DNA of 64,000 nucleotides. It comes from Streptococcus parasanguinis. GTDB lineage: Bacteria; Bacillota; Bacilli; Lactobacillales; Streptococcaceae. The translations under genes and the position numbers were made by a program. Positions within the stretch are counted from its first letter, which is position 1. Each line of letters begins with the position of its first letter. Shown here piece by piece: positions 27,091 to 35,535 of the stretch. A model generated the notes under the pieces. It made no database searches, was not told where the DNA came from, and worked only from the letters and a program-made list of their open reading frames with translations. Where the stretch lies: positions 34,334-98,333 of the forward strand of contig CAJJKY010000008.1 of the NCBI GenBank assembly GCA_905188195.1, read 5' to 3'.

Positions 27091-27534
27091 ATGAAGAGAC
27101 GACTGGAACTATTTTTGATCATTCTGTTACCGATCTTAGGACTGGTTTTTCTTGGAGGAAAAATCATGCACCTAACCAAAAGGCCCGAACAGAAGGTAAC
27201 GGCCTCATCCTCAAAGAAAGTTGTACAAAAAACAGAAGAAGAGATAAAAAAAGAACAACTGGACTACCTAAAAGAACACGAACAGAAGGTTATTGATTTA
27301 GTCAAAGCACAAAATTCAAAAGTAGAATCCGTTCAGATTGATTGGGATCAGACACAATGGAGTGATGGTGGACTGACAACTCCCGAATATTATATGAATG
27401 TTTATGGAGGTATAAATCATATTGAAGAATCGGGTTGGGGAGTAAATATCCCAATTAATGAGGACAACACATTAAATATGGATGAGATGTATATAGGATC
27501 CGACATTAGAATAGGGGGGAGATTATTTGACTAA
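27091..27534 (+). CDS. Membrane-anchored small protein, tandem paralogue 1 (possible immunity protein)
   Basis: A 147-aa protein with an N-terminal membrane segment (LFLIILLPILGLVFLGG) but no lipobox Cys. A Lys/Ser-rich linker, a helix (EQLDYLKEHEQKVIDLVKAQ) and a beta-rich end (NVYGGINHIEESGW...GGRLFD) follow. The ATG at 27091 has GGAG 8 nt upstream; an earlier ATG at 27064 is possible. The last 95 residues match the gene at 27879 at roughly 87%. The family was not recognised. The pairing with a lipase-like remnant suggests immunity to a secreted lipase toxin (inference). Confidence 0.6.
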   Translation: MKRRLELFLIILLPILGLVFLGGKIMHLTKRPEQKVTASSSKKVVQKTEEEIKKEQLDYLKEHEQKVIDLVKAQNSKVESVQIDWDQTQWSDGGLTTPEYYMNVYGGINHIEESGWGVNIPINEDNTLNMDEMYIGSDIRIGGRLFD

Positions 27535-27878
27535 GTGAAATATTAAAATGAGAGAAATAAAAAAACGTGCTATGTGTAAGGAATAGATCAATAGTCTAGA
27601 TTGTCACTAACATCATAACTCTTTGATTTAAAACTTTGATGATTGAAGGTAAAGAATTCATTAACTTATGTTTTAAAAAGCTCTATGTAGTGTGATAGCT
27701 TGATCTTCAAATGATAAATGCTATAAAAGGAATAACATTTATCTAGTTTCCAATCTTAGAATAGAAATTAGCAAATAAATAGTATGAGTTGATAAAATGA
27801 CTATTACAATGATCTTGTTAAGAGAAATGACAGGTAGTAATTTTAAAGAAAAATCTGTACAGAATAATAGGAGGACTT
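27535..27878. other. AT-rich intergenic stretch with duplicated promoter region
   Basis: This 344-bp gap has no convincing gene. Its 27670-27730 part resembles 26974-27036, the promoter of the first paralogue, and carries TTGATC (27700-27705), 16 bp, TATAAA (27722-27727). About 150 bp then separate this promoter from the second paralogue, against 57 bp in the first. A short open frame from 27797 overlaps the next gene and has no support. Confidence 0.5.
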
Positions 27879-28319
27879 ATGAAAAGTCAAAAAATCATGA
27901 TAATAGTTGCTTCAATTGTAGCGCTCCTAAGTATAGGAGGGTGTACCGTGAAACATAAAGATAATACAAAACAAGGAAAAACGATTGCTACTTCATCTAC
28001 GAAAGACCTAGAGGAAGATAAGGAAGCTATAAAGAAAAAACAACTGGACTATCTAAAAGAACACGAACAGGAGATTGTTGATTTAGTCAAAGCACAAAAT
28101 TCAAAAGTTGAATCGGTTCAGATTGATTGGGATCAGACGCAATGGAGTGATGGTGGACTTACAACTCCTGAATATTATGTGAATGTTTATGGACGTATAA
28201 ATCATATTGAAGAATCGAGTTGGAGAGTAGATATCCCAATTAATGAGGACAATACATTGAATCTAGATGAGATGTATCTGGGATCCGACATTAGAATAGG
28301 AGGGAGATTATTTGAGTAA
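27879..28319 (+). CDS. Lipoprotein, tandem paralogue 2 (possible immunity protein)
   Basis: A 146-aa lipoprotein with signal and lipobox (MKSQKIMIIVASIVALLSIGGC), a charged linker and the same C-terminal domain as the gene at 27091. A strong AGGAGG lies before the ATG. Its stop codon overlaps the TTG start of the lipase-like remnant, and a GGAGGGAG inside its last codons serves that start. Differences between the copies are mostly conservative. The two copies differ in anchoring: a plain membrane helix in the first, a lipid anchor here. Confidence 0.65.
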   Translation: MKSQKIMIIVASIVALLSIGGCTVKHKDNTKQGKTIATSSTKDLEEDKEAIKKKQLDYLKEHEQEIVDLVKAQNSKVESVQIDWDQTQWSDGGLTTPEYYVNVYGRINHIEESSWRVDIPINEDNTLNLDEMYLGSDIRIGGRLFE

Positions 28320-28511
28320 TTGGCATTTGAGCAGTTTTGACAATCTATATGCTTCATTAGCAGAATCAGCTTATCATGATAGGCCCGCAAACTTTAATTG
28401 GATCAAATTCAGGAAGAGCGCTCAAAGCTCAAATGGGAGTATGACAATGAGATCGATGCTTTCTATAAACATCAGAAAAAATGGAATCAGAAGCTGAAAA
28501 AAATCAGTAAG
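28312..28511 (+). pseudogene. Remnant of a lipase-like gene with large internal deletion
   Basis: A TTG start at 28312, with GGAGGGAG upstream, opens a frame reading SNWHLSSFDNLYASLAESAYHDRPANFNW. This resembles the N-terminus of streptococcal lipase-like proteins (Mbeg1-like/DUF2974 or DUF6792 type). From about 28401 the sense shifts to another frame reading IQEERSKLKWEYDNEIDAF and further Lys-rich coiled coil, like the C-terminal end of such a protein. So the two ends appear joined by a deletion of most of the gene plus a frameshift. The family call rests on recognition by eye. Confidence 0.5.
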
Positions 28512-28531
28512 GTTGTCCTTACTGATTTTTT
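28502..28531. terminator. Bidirectional terminator
   Basis: Perfect 11-bp stem AATCAGTAAGG / CCTTACTGATT (28502-28512 with 28517-28527), with a T run on the plus strand and A-rich sequence on the other side. It separates the lipase remnant from the convergent gene. Confidence 0.75.
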
Positions 28532-28964
28532 AGTTGGTTCCGGATGATGCTGTATCTGCGCCATTGTCTGTTGCGGTGGAACCTTGATCTTGCACGGCAG
28601 ATGAACTGGTTTCTGTAGCGGATGAGCTATCGGTTTCTTTTTGTGAACTTGTTTCTGTATTGCTTGAATCGGTTTGCGTATTGGTATTTGTATTGGAATC
28701 TGTAGCGCTGGAGTCAGATCCCTTATCGTGAACCACGACGACGCTGGTGCTACTAGATGGTTTATCTTCTGTTTTTTGATTGTCTTTATTAAGCAGGCTT
28801 ATAATCGTAAAAGAAGTGACGATAATCCCTAAAAGACTGGCAATCGTGGCGACAACTGTTTGAAATAGTGATAAGCCTTGTTTGACTTTTTCACCACGTG
28901 AGGGTCTAGAATCTGTAGTATCCTCTGGTTTTTGGTTTTTGCTGCTTCTTGAATATTGTGACAT
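28530..28964 (-). CDS. Small membrane protein with Ser/Thr-rich tail (streptococcal DUF6556-like)
   Basis: A 144-aa protein starting MSQYSRSSKNQKPED. It has a basic N-terminus, one membrane segment (about 40-62: TVVATIASLLGIIVTSFTIISLL) and a long extracellular tail rich in Ser, Thr, Asp and Asn. It resembles a conserved streptococcal protein next to iscS-thiI. Its role is unknown. The ATG at 28964 has AAAGAGA at a suitable distance; one at 28970 would lie too close to that site. Confidence 0.65.
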   Translation of the reverse strand: MSQYSRSSKNQKPEDTTDSRPSRGEKVKQGLSLFQTVVATIASLLGIIVTSFTIISLLNKDNQKTEDKPSSSTSVVVVHDKGSDSSATDSNTNTNTQTDSSNTETSSQKETDSSSATETSSSAVQDQGSTATDNGADTASSGTN

Positions 28965-29006
28965 GTTCATTCTCTTTCTATCAAAAATTGTTTTTAACAC
29001 TTTCCT

Positions 29007-29035
29007 ATTATAAGTCATTTTCTGAAAAATGTCTA
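29007..29035 (-). promoter_or_regulatory. Promoter of the small membrane protein gene
   Basis: Minus strand TAGACA (29035-29030), 17 bp, TATAAT (29012-29007). Confidence 0.7.
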
Positions 29036-29088
29036 AAAAGAACTGAATTTTATGGAGTGATTTTACCTCATCTCTCTTTATCAAATCC

Positions 29089-29117
29089 TTGTCCCAAGCG
29101 GTTAGAAATGATAAAAT
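29089..29117 (+). promoter_or_regulatory. Promoter of iscS-thiI
   Basis: TTGTCC (29089-29094), 17 bp, TAAAAT (29112-29117), 38 bp before the ATG. Confidence 0.65.
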
Positions 29118-29155
29118 AGAAGTTACGTAAAAAGAAAGTGATGGATGCGTAGGAC

Positions 29156-30298
29156 ATGATTTATTTTGACAATTCAGCAACGACCAAACCTTATCCAGAA
29201 GCCCTTTCGACCTATACAGAAGTGGCCACTCGGATTTGGGGGAACCCTTCTAGTTTGCACAATCTAGGTAGTCAAGCGACTCGTATTTTAGAAGCTTCTA
29301 GAAAACAGATTGCAGAGTTAATTGGCAAGAAAGCTGAAGAAATTTACTTCACGTCTGGTGGGACAGAAGGGGACAACTGGGTCCTCAAGGGTGTCGCCTT
29401 TGAGAAAGCTCCTTATGGCAAGCATATCATTGTCTCTGACATCGAGCATCCCGCTATCAAGGAGTCCGCTGCTTGGTTAAAGACGCAGGGATTCGAAGTG
29501 GATTATGCTCCAGTGGATGCGCGTGGCTTTGTCAAAGTGGATGCCTTAGCTAGTCTTCTCCGTCCAGATACGACCTTGGTCTCTGTCATGGCCGTCAACA
29601 ATGAGATTGGCTCCATCCAGCCCATCCATGAAATTGCGGCGCTCCTTGAGGATCGCCCAACGATTAGTTTCCATGTCGATGCGGTTCAAGCTTTAGCCAA
29701 GGTAGCAACAGAAGTTTATCTACCAGAGCGCGTGGACTTTGCGACCTTCTCTAGTCACAAATTCCATGGTCTTCGTGGAGTTGGTTTTGTTTACATCAAA
29801 GAAGGCAAAAAGATCACCCCTCTCTTAACCGGAGGTGGTCAAGAAAAAGAAATGCGCTCGACAACTGAGAACGTGGCAGGTATCGCAGCAACTGCAAAAG
29901 CCCTACGCTTAGCTATGGAAAACCAAGTAGCTTTTGCTAGCAAGACCCAGCAGATGAAAGAAGTGATCCGCAAAGAATTGGCCAACTATCCAGATGTCAC
30001 TGTCTTTTCTGGTGAGGATCACTTTGCCCCTCACATCTTGACTTTCGGGATCAAGGGAGTTCGTGGTGAAGTAGTGGTCCATGCCTTTGAAGAGTTTGAT
30101 ATTTACATCTCGACCACCAGTGCCTGCTCGTCCAAGGCTGGAAAACCAGCTGGTACCTTGATTGCCATGGGAGTGGACAAGAGTATTGCACAGACAGCTG
30201 TTCGCTTGAGTCTCGATACTGAAAATGACATGAGCCAAGTCGAGCAATTCTTGACCAAGTTCAAACTGATTTACGAACAAACACGAAAAGTACGTTAA
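29156..30298 (+). CDS. Cysteine desulfurase (IscS/NifS-like)
   Basis: A 380-aa PLP enzyme that takes sulfur from cysteine and forms a persulfide. The PLP lysine is Lys202 in SSHKFHG, and the mobile-loop cysteine is Cys324 in TSACSSK. It begins MIYFDNSATTKPYPEAL. Its place directly before thiI indicates that it supplies sulfur for 4-thiouridine in tRNA rather than general Fe-S assembly, which in streptococci uses SufS. Confidence 0.93.
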   Translation: MIYFDNSATTKPYPEALSTYTEVATRIWGNPSSLHNLGSQATRILEASRKQIAELIGKKAEEIYFTSGGTEGDNWVLKGVAFEKAPYGKHIIVSDIEHPAIKESAAWLKTQGFEVDYAPVDARGFVKVDALASLLRPDTTLVSVMAVNNEIGSIQPIHEIAALLEDRPTISFHVDAVQALAKVATEVYLPERVDFATFSSHKFHGLRGVGFVYIKEGKKITPLLTGGGQEKEMRSTTENVAGIAATAKALRLAMENQVAFASKTQQMKEVIRKELANYPDVTVFSGEDHFAPHILTFGIKGVRGEVVVHAFEEFDIYISTTSACSSKAGKPAGTLIAMGVDKSIAQTAVRLSLDTENDMSQVEQFLTKFKLIYEQTRKVR

Positions 30299-30316
30299 TT
30301 TTAGAAGGAAATCAAT

Positions 30317-31537
30317 ATGACCTTAACCTATTCAGAAATTATGATTCGCTATGGAGAGCTTTCTACTAAAGGAAAGAACCGCATGCGCTTCATCAATAAA
30401 CTTCGCAATAATATCCAAGATGTTTTATCTATTTATCCAGCTGTCAAAGTGACAGCGGACCGCGATCGGGCCCATGCTTATCTACATGGGACGGATTATG
30501 AGCCGGTGGCAGAATCCCTCAAGCAAGTTTTTGGAATCCAAAATTTTTCACCTGTTTACAAGATTGAAAAATCAGTACCAGCCTTAAAAGCGGCAGTGCA
30601 AGGGATTATGAAGGAGATATACAAGGACGGCTTGACCTTTAAAATCTCAAGTAAGCGGAGTGATCACACTTTTGAACTCGATAGTCGCGAACTCAATCAA
30701 ACCCTAGGTGGCACTGTCTTTGAAGCCATTCCAACGATTCAGGCTCAGATGAAAAAGCCAGATATCAATCTGCAAGTCGAAATCCGAGAAGAAGCAGCCT
30801 ACATCTCTTATGAAACCATTAAGGGAGCAGGTGGCCTTCCTGTTGGTACGTCTGGCAAGGGTATGCTCATGCTTTCTGGTGGGATCGACTCTCCAGTAGC
30901 TGGCTACCTAGCCTTGAAGCGTGGGGTGGATATCGAGGCTGTTCACTTTGCGAGCCCACCTTATACCAGCCCAGGTGCTTTGAGGAAAGCCCATGACTTA
31001 ACACGGAAGTTGACCAAGTTTGGGGGCAATATCCAATTTATCGAGGTGCCCTTCACAGAGATTCAAGAGGAAATCAAGGCAAAAGCGCCGGAAGCTTACC
31101 TCATGACCCTGACCCGTCGCTTTATGATGCGCATCACAGATCGTATTCGCGAGGTTCGCGGTGGTTTGGTGATTATCAATGGTGAAAGCTTAGGACAAGT
31201 AGCTAGCCAAACCTTAGAGAGTATGCAGGCCATCAATGCGGTAACCAATACACCAGTTATCCGTCCGGTGGTGACCATGGACAAGTTGGAAATCATCGAT
31301 ATTGCCCAAGAGATTGATACTTTTGAAATCTCTATCCAACCGTTTGAAGACTGTTGTACCATCTTTGCACCAGATCGTCCAAAGACTAATCCGAAACTCA
31401 AAAATGCGGAGCAGTATGAACAACGGTTGGATGTGGAAGCTTTGGTCGAGCGTGCTGTAGCAGGCATCATCGTAACAGAGATCACACCAAAAGCAGAAAA
31501 AGATGAGGTCGATGACCTGATTGAGGATTTGCTATAG
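30317..31537 (+). CDS. thiI: tRNA 4-thiouridine sulfurtransferase
   Basis: A 406-aa enzyme that thiolates U8 of tRNAs. It has an N-terminal ferredoxin-like plus THUMP domain (about 60-165) and a PP-loop ATPase ([11 protein letters not shown]). A Cys pair lies in [12 protein letters not shown]. Gram-positive ThiI lacks the C-terminal rhodanese domain found in E. coli, consistent with this length. It starts 18 nt after iscS. Confidence 0.95.
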   Translation: MTLTYSEIMIRYGELSTKGKNRMRFINKLRNNIQDVLSIYPAVKVTADRDRAHAYLHGTDYEPVAESLKQVFGIQNFSPVYKIEKSVPALKAAVQGIMKEIYKDGLTFKISSKRSDHTFELDSRELNQTLGGTVFEAIPTIQAQMKKPDINLQVEIREEAAYISYETIKGAGGLPVGTSGKGMLMLSGGIDSPVAGYLALKRGVDIEAVHFASPPYTSPGALRKAHDLTRKLTKFGGNIQFIEVPFTEIQEEIKAKAPEAYLMTLTRRFMMRITDRIREVRGGLVIINGESLGQVASQTLESMQAINAVTNTPVIRPVVTMDKLEIIDIAQEIDTFEISIQPFEDCCTIFAPDRPKTNPKLKNAEQYEQRLDVEALVERAVAGIIVTEITPKAEKDEVDDLIEDLL

Positions 31538-31539
31538 GA

Positions 31540-31567
31540 GAGACTGGGAGTATCCAGCCTCTTTTTC
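31540..31567 (+). terminator. Hairpin terminator between thiI and a lipoprotein gene
   Basis: GAGACTGG / CCAGCCTC with one mismatch, then five T. It lies only 23 bp before the next ATG, so read-through could supply the lipoprotein gene. Confidence 0.6.
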
Positions 31568-31589
31568 TACCCAACTTAAAGGAGACAAG

Positions 31590-32132
31590 ATGAAAAAAAT
31601 TATCGTATTAATGACAAGCTTGCTTCTGTTGACAGGCTGTGTCAAAGTATCGTTTACTGGCCCGAAAAAAGAAGAGAAGACTAGCCAATCAAGCAGTAGA
31701 AAAAAAGAACCCCTCACATTTGTCAGGGCCGAGCAGTATAAAGACCAGGACAACGAAGTCTTGGAAGCGTCTGAGAAATTTATCAAGGAACATCCAACGC
31801 TTGGAGAAGCTGGAAAATTATTTGTCTTTTTCCCAGGATATACCTTTGGAAATGAGGAAAACCGCTTCGCCTTATTCTTTATTGTGAATCGTACCACCAC
31901 AACCATCGATCGTGATGGATCCTTTGTCCTGAATTTGGAATATGATGGGGAGCCACTTTTTAAAGATGTCACAGTTGACTATGAAGTGAGCGAATCGGGT
32001 GTGTTAAAACCCAATACTGCTGCAGCGATTCCGATAAAAATTACTAAGGAACAAGAAGAAAAAATGAAGGGGATGAACGATTCGTCTAAAGCCAAAATGA
32101 GCTTCAATGACTTTAAATTTAAGGATAAGTAG
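31590..32132 (+). CDS. Lipoprotein of unknown function
   Basis: A 180-aa protein with a lipobox LLTGC at about residue 17, a short Lys/Ser-rich linker and a beta-rich domain containing FFPGYTFGNEENRFALFFIVNRTTT. The fold looks immunoglobulin-like, but no family was identified. AAAGGAGAC precedes the ATG at 31590. It follows thiI, with a terminator hairpin in between. Confidence 0.72.
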   Translation: MKKIIVLMTSLLLLTGCVKVSFTGPKKEEKTSQSSSRKKEPLTFVRAEQYKDQDNEVLEASEKFIKEHPTLGEAGKLFVFFPGYTFGNEENRFALFFIVNRTTTTIDRDGSFVLNLEYDGEPLFKDVTVDYEVSESGVLKPNTAAAIPIKITKEQEEKMKGMNDSSKAKMSFNDFKFKDK

Positions 32133-32221
32133 ATGAAAGCCGGTTTTGAATGCGATCTTAAATTACAAGATACAAAAAATAGATTTTTCAAAGAAAATTC
32201 GCTTTCAAAGCGCAAAAATAC

Positions 32222-32250
32222 TTGTCTTTGTCTGATAGAAGTGATATACT
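32222..32250 (+). promoter_or_regulatory. Promoter of the rplU operon
   Basis: TTGTCT (32222-32227), 17 bp, TATACT (32245-32250) with extended TGA. Confidence 0.75.
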
Positions 32251-32256
32251 TAGAGA

Positions 32257-32391
32257 GTTGACTATGCACATGCCTGTGCAACCGCTCGAACATCGTCGCT
32301 CATTTCCATGAGAGTAAGTGGTTCGTCCCACGATGCTAGGCGAGTCTTCACAAAAATACGGGGAAACCCAAAAATACATAGGAGGTGCATA
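32257..32391 (+). promoter_or_regulatory. Ribosomal protein L21 leader
   Basis: An untranslated leader of about 135 nt lies before rplU. It has a perfect hairpin TGCACA/TGTGCA (32265-32280) and further pairings around CGCTCG and CGAG. Position and features fit the Firmicutes L21 leader, which lets L21 repress its own operon. The assignment is by context. Confidence 0.6.
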
Positions 32392-32706
32392 ATGAGCACA
32401 TACGCAATCATTAAAACTGGCGGAAAACAAGTTAAAGTTGAAGTTGGTCAAGCAGTCTACGTTGAAAAATTGAACGTTGAAGCTGGTCAAGAAGTTACAT
32501 TTAACGAAGTTGTTCTTGTTGGTGGTGAAAACACTGTTGTCGGAACTCCACTTGTTTCAGGAGCTACTGTTGTTGGAACTGTTGAAAAACAAGGAAAACA
32601 AAAGAAAGTTGTTACTTACAAGTACAAACCTAAAAAAGGTAGCCACCGTAAACAAGGTCACCGTCAACCTTACACTAAAGTTGTCATCAACGCAATCAAC
32701 GCTTAA
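32392..32706 (+). CDS. rplU: 50S ribosomal protein L21
   Basis: A 104-aa ribosomal protein starting [19 protein letters not shown], with the C-terminal [17 protein letters not shown] signature. GGAGGTG precedes the ATG at 32392. The order rplU-prp-rpmA is conserved in Firmicutes. Confidence 0.97.
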   Translation: MSTYAIIKTGGKQVKVEVGQAVYVEKLNVEAGQEVTFNEVVLVGGENTVVGTPLVSGATVVGTVEKQGKQKKVVTYKYKPKKGSHRKQGHRQPYTKVVINAINA

Positions 32707-32721
32707 TTTTTAGGAGAACAC

Positions 32722-33066
32722 ATGATACAAGCAGTCTTTGAACGAGCCAAAGATGGCGAGCTGAGGAGTGCAGAAATCACTGGGCACGCTGGAAGCGGTG
32801 AATATGGCTTTGATGTCGTGTGTGCATCGGTTTCGACTCTAGCCATTAACTTTATCAACTCTGTTGAGAAATTTGCAGGCTACGAACCGGATCTAGAATT
32901 AAACGAAGAAGAAGGTGGCTTCCTTCGGGTCACAATCCCGACAGATATTCCACCACATCAAAGAGAAATGACCCAACTATTCTTTGAATCATTTTTCTTA
33001 GGGATGGCAAACTTATCGGAGAACTCTTCAGAGTTCGTCCAAACAAGAGTTATCACAGAAAACTAA
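32722..33066 (+). CDS. prp: Ribosomal-processing cysteine protease Prp
   Basis: A 114-aa protease that removes the N-terminal extension of L27. The catalytic dyad is His22 (TGHAG) and Cys34 (DVVCASVS), the same positions as in S. aureus Prp. It sits between the genes for L21 and L27, and the L27 here has the cleavable extension, so the pair is functionally consistent. Confidence 0.95.
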   Translation: MIQAVFERAKDGELRSAEITGHAGSGEYGFDVVCASVSTLAINFINSVEKFAGYEPDLELNEEEGGFLRVTIPTDIPPHQREMTQLFFESFFLGMANLSENSSEFVQTRVITEN

Positions 33067-33083
33067 CATGGAGGAAAACAATT

Positions 33084-33377
33084 ATGTTGAAATTGAATCT
33101 TGCTAACTTGCAACTTTTCGCCCACAAAAAAGGTGGAGGTTCTACATCAAACGGACGTGATTCACAAGCAAAACGTCTTGGAGCTAAAGCAGCTGATGGA
33201 CAAACTGTAACAGGTGGATCTATCCTTTACCGTCAACGCGGTACACACATCTACCCAGGTGTGAACGTTGGACGTGGTGGAGACGATACTTTGTTCGCAA
33301 AAGTTGAAGGCGTAGTACGCTTCGAACGTAAAGGTCGCGATAAAAAACAAGTTTCTGTTTACCCAATCGCAAAATAA
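33084..33377 (+). CDS. rpmA: 50S ribosomal protein L27 with cleavable N-terminus
   Basis: A 97-aa protein with a 12-residue extension ending NLQLF before AHKKGGGST. In Firmicutes, Prp cleaves after this Phe, exposing the Ala-His-Lys end that reaches the peptidyl transferase centre. AGGAAAAC precedes the ATG. Confidence 0.97.
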   Translation: MLKLNLANLQLFAHKKGGGSTSNGRDSQAKRLGAKAADGQTVTGGSILYRQRGTHIYPGVNVGRGGDDTLFAKVEGVVRFERKGRDKKQVSVYPIAK

Positions 33378-33480
33378 AAAGGTCCAGTTAACCTTTTTAT
33401 CCCGAGCCTTGATCCAAAGGTGAGGAAGCTAGAAATAGCATAAATCAAAGCTTTCCGGATTAACGGAAGGCTTTTTTTCT
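33376..33480 (+). terminator. Two successive terminators after rpmA
   Basis: First: AAAAAGGT / ACCTTTTT at about 33376-33399. Second: a 9-bp stem 33449-33457 with 33464-33472 and seven T. The stretch between holds no gene. Confidence 0.75.
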
Positions 33481-33592
33481 TTTATTTATTTAAAAATATC
33501 ATGTTTACTCTTGTTAATATAATGTTTGAATTTGTGTTTTTTGAAAAAAGTAGTATAATAGAGACAAATATAGTAGGAATGGAAGTAGTACC

Positions 33593-34339
33593 ATGAAAGA
33601 TAGCAGACATGTTGAAATTCTTCAGGAACTGGATCGAAAAAGTGTGGTATCGGTCAAAGAGCTCAAGGAACTTTTTGGGGTGACAGACATGACTATTCGT
33701 CGAGATCTGATCGATCTTGAAAAACAAGGTCTTTTAGTTCGCGTACATGGTGGGGCCCACAAAAAAGTCAAAGATAGCTTATTAGAAGCTTCTCACAGTG
33801 AAAAAAATCTGATCAATATTGATGAGAAACGAAGCATTGCCAAAAAATGTGCGGAGTTGATCGAAAATGGGGATACCGTCTTTATTGGCTCTGGTACAAC
33901 AACAGACTTTATCGGAGATTATTTGGAAGGAAAAGAAATTAGCATCGTCACCAACTCCCTTCCAATTTTTGAGAAATTAAAGGATTTTCCTAATTATGAC
34001 TTGATCTTAGTTGGTGGTCGCTACCGGGTAAAGACACAAACCTTTGTCGGTCAATTTGCCAATAAACTCTTGAAAGAAATCAAGGTTTCTAAGGCCTTCA
34101 TCGGGGTCAATGGAATCGATGGCCATAGTGTCTCCACAGCTAATGAAGAAGAAGGAAATGGCAATGCCATTATTCTGAACAATGCGATAGAAAAATATGT
34201 GGTAGCTGATAACAGCAAGTTTGATAGTTATTCCTTCTACAGTTTCTATCGAGTGGAAGATCTAAATGCCATTATTACCGATGATAGTATTCCAAAGAAG
34301 ATCAAAGACAAATACGGCTTGTATACGAAAATCATATAA
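33593..34339 (+). CDS. lacR: DeoR-family repressor of the lac region
   Basis: A 248-aa DeoR-type regulator. It has an N-terminal winged helix (VSVKELKELFGVTDMTIRRDLIDLEKQGLLVRVHGGA, about 18-52) and a C-terminal sugar-phosphate-binding domain (GSGTTTDFIG, VADNSKFD). LacR of other streptococci releases DNA when tagatose-6-phosphate accumulates. The assignment rests on family and position before the PTS and lacABCD units. TATAAT at 33554-33559 is its likely -10. A 175-bp repeat follows it. Confidence 0.85.
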   Translation: MKDSRHVEILQELDRKSVVSVKELKELFGVTDMTIRRDLIDLEKQGLLVRVHGGAHKKVKDSLLEASHSEKNLINIDEKRSIAKKCAELIENGDTVFIGSGTTTDFIGDYLEGKEISIVTNSLPIFEKLKDFPNYDLILVGGRYRVKTQTFVGQFANKLLKEIKVSKAFIGVNGIDGHSVSTANEEEGNGNAIILNNAIEKYVVADNSKFDSYSFYSFYRVEDLNAIITDDSIPKKIKDKYGLYTKII

Positions 34340-34347
34340 AACAAAGT

Positions 34348-34522
34348 GAGGCTGGGACAAAAGTCCTAGCCTCTCAATTATTTTTGGATTATCGAGCAAG
34401 ACGCAGTGGTTGAGTGGGCTCTACTACGCTGATTTCATCAGCTTTTACAGCCCTACTCAACTGTGCGGAGGTGGGACGACGAAATCGAATTCTAACGAAT
34501 TACCGATTTCTGTCCCACTCTC
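34348..34522 (-). repeat. 175-bp three-hairpin intergenic repeat, copy 3 (inverted)
   Basis: The reverse complement of copies 1 and 2 and the same 175-bp length; its terminator hairpin is at 34348-34373. Unlike the first two it sits between genes in the same direction (lacR and the PTS EIIA gene), and it probably insulates them. It fills most of the 346-bp gap before the PTS promoter. Confidence 0.9.
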
Positions 34523-34589
34523 ACTTTTTACTTTTTTAATAATGTTAGAAAATGACGGTTAGGAAGCGCTTTAGAGAGATATACAAACA

Positions 34590-34646
34590 AAATTAAACAA
34601 ATTTAGACAAAAAATGATTGACAATCAATCAATATAGTGATATACT
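34590..34646 (+). promoter_or_regulatory. Promoter and LacR-type operator of the Gat-type PTS operon
   Basis: TTGACA (34618-34623), 17 bp, TATACT (34641-34646) with extended TGA. Upstream, 34590-34599 is the reverse complement of TGTTTAATTT, which matches the published LacR motif TGTTTNWTTT. A weaker cre-like AGGAAGCGCTTTAG lies at 34561-34574. Confidence 0.7.
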
Positions 34647-34685
34647 GAAGCTATAAATAAATAGTTAGATAAGGAGGTGGCAACA

Positions 34686-35162
34686 ATGGGATTAAATCAA
34701 CTCTTTAACAAAGATCTTGTATTTTGCCTACATGCCAAGGATCAAACAGATCTCTTTGAGCAGGTAGCAAGCTTATTGGAAGAGCGACAGATTGTGACAC
34801 CAACCTATCGTTCCGCTTTGATTGAGCGTGAAAAGTCTTTCCCGACTGGATTAGACATGGAATTTCTTGGTAAGGACTTACCAAATGTGGCGATCCCTCA
34901 CACAGACATTGTCCATAATCTCACTGAGAATGTGGTCGTGGTTCGTTTGGATCAACCGGTAACCTTCCATAATATGATTGCTCCAGATAAGGAAGTTCAA
35001 GTTTCACTTTTATTCTTCATTATCAACAATTCAAGCTCTAGCCAAACCAATATTTTGGCTCAGCTGATGGATTTCTTTACATCCAATGGAAATCTCGAAG
35101 CTCTATCAAAATTAGATAGTGAAGATAAGCTTTATCAATACATTACGGAAACTATTTCCTAA
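34686..35162 (+). CDS. PTS EIIA, galactitol/fructose type
   Basis: A 158-aa cytoplasmic phosphocarrier of the PTS EIIA-2 family. The likely phosphorylated residue is His72 in AIPHTDIVHN. The ATG at 34686 follows AAGGAGGTGG; the GTG inside that site is not the start. It forms an operon with EIIB and EIIC. In S. gordonii a similar PTS linked to lac genes handles galactose, so a galactose/tagatose-pathway substrate is likely. Confidence 0.87.
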   Translation: MGLNQLFNKDLVFCLHAKDQTDLFEQVASLLEERQIVTPTYRSALIEREKSFPTGLDMEFLGKDLPNVAIPHTDIVHNLTENVVVVRLDQPVTFHNMIAPDKEVQVSLLFFIINNSSSSQTNILAQLMDFFTSNGNLEALSKLDSEDKLYQYITETIS

Positions 35163-35197
35163 AACATTCGTAAATATTTATAATGGAGGACATCCAA

Positions 35198-35503
35198 ATG
35201 ATTAAAATTTTAGCTGCCTGTGGTGCAGGTGTTAACTCTAGCCACCAAATTAAGAATGCGTTGGAAGAAGAGTTGTCAAACCGTGGTTATGATGTGCGTT
35301 GTGACGCTGTCATGGTCAAAGACGTCAATGAAGACTTGATTTCAGGTTATGACATCTTTACTCCAATTGCTGCGACTGATTTGGGATTCGATCCTGGTAT
35401 TCCAGTGGTAGAAGCAGGACCAATCTTGTTCCGTATTCCAGCGATGAGTGCGCCAGTCTTTGATAACATCGAAGCTGCCATTAAAGAACACGGATTAAGT
35501 TAA
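35198..35503 (+). CDS. PTS EIIB, galactitol type
   Basis: A 101-aa EIIB with the phosphocysteine Cys8 in the loop ACGAGVNSS. The ATG at 35198 is used because TGGAGGA overlaps an earlier ATG at 35183. It passes phosphate from the upstream EIIA to the sugar on EIIC. Confidence 0.88.
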   Translation: MIKILAACGAGVNSSHQIKNALEEELSNRGYDVRCDAVMVKDVNEDLISGYDIFTPIAATDLGFDPGIPVVEAGPILFRIPAMSAPVFDNIEAAIKEHGLS

Positions 35504-35521
35504 TATTTTTTTAAAACAGTT

Positions 35522-35535
35522 TGTAAGCGTTATCC
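35522..35535 (+). promoter_or_regulatory. cre-like site between EIIB and EIIC
   Basis: TGTAAGCGTTATCC fits TGWAANCGNTNWCA at all but the last position. It lies 18 bp after the EIIB stop in a 97-bp gap that also has a hairpin CCAAT/ATTGG (35535-35550). It could give CcpA control inside the operon. Confidence 0.5.

Noticed and set aside
27797..27960. Short frame before and into the second tandem paralogue, beginning MTIIMILLREM
   Set aside because: It overlaps the paralogue's ribosome-binding site and signal peptide, has no ribosome-binding site of its own and resembles nothing.
33521..33540. LacR autoregulatory operator before lacR
   Set aside because: TGTTTGAATT departs from TGTTTNWTTT at the third-last base and the region is simply AT-rich; not strong enough to list.
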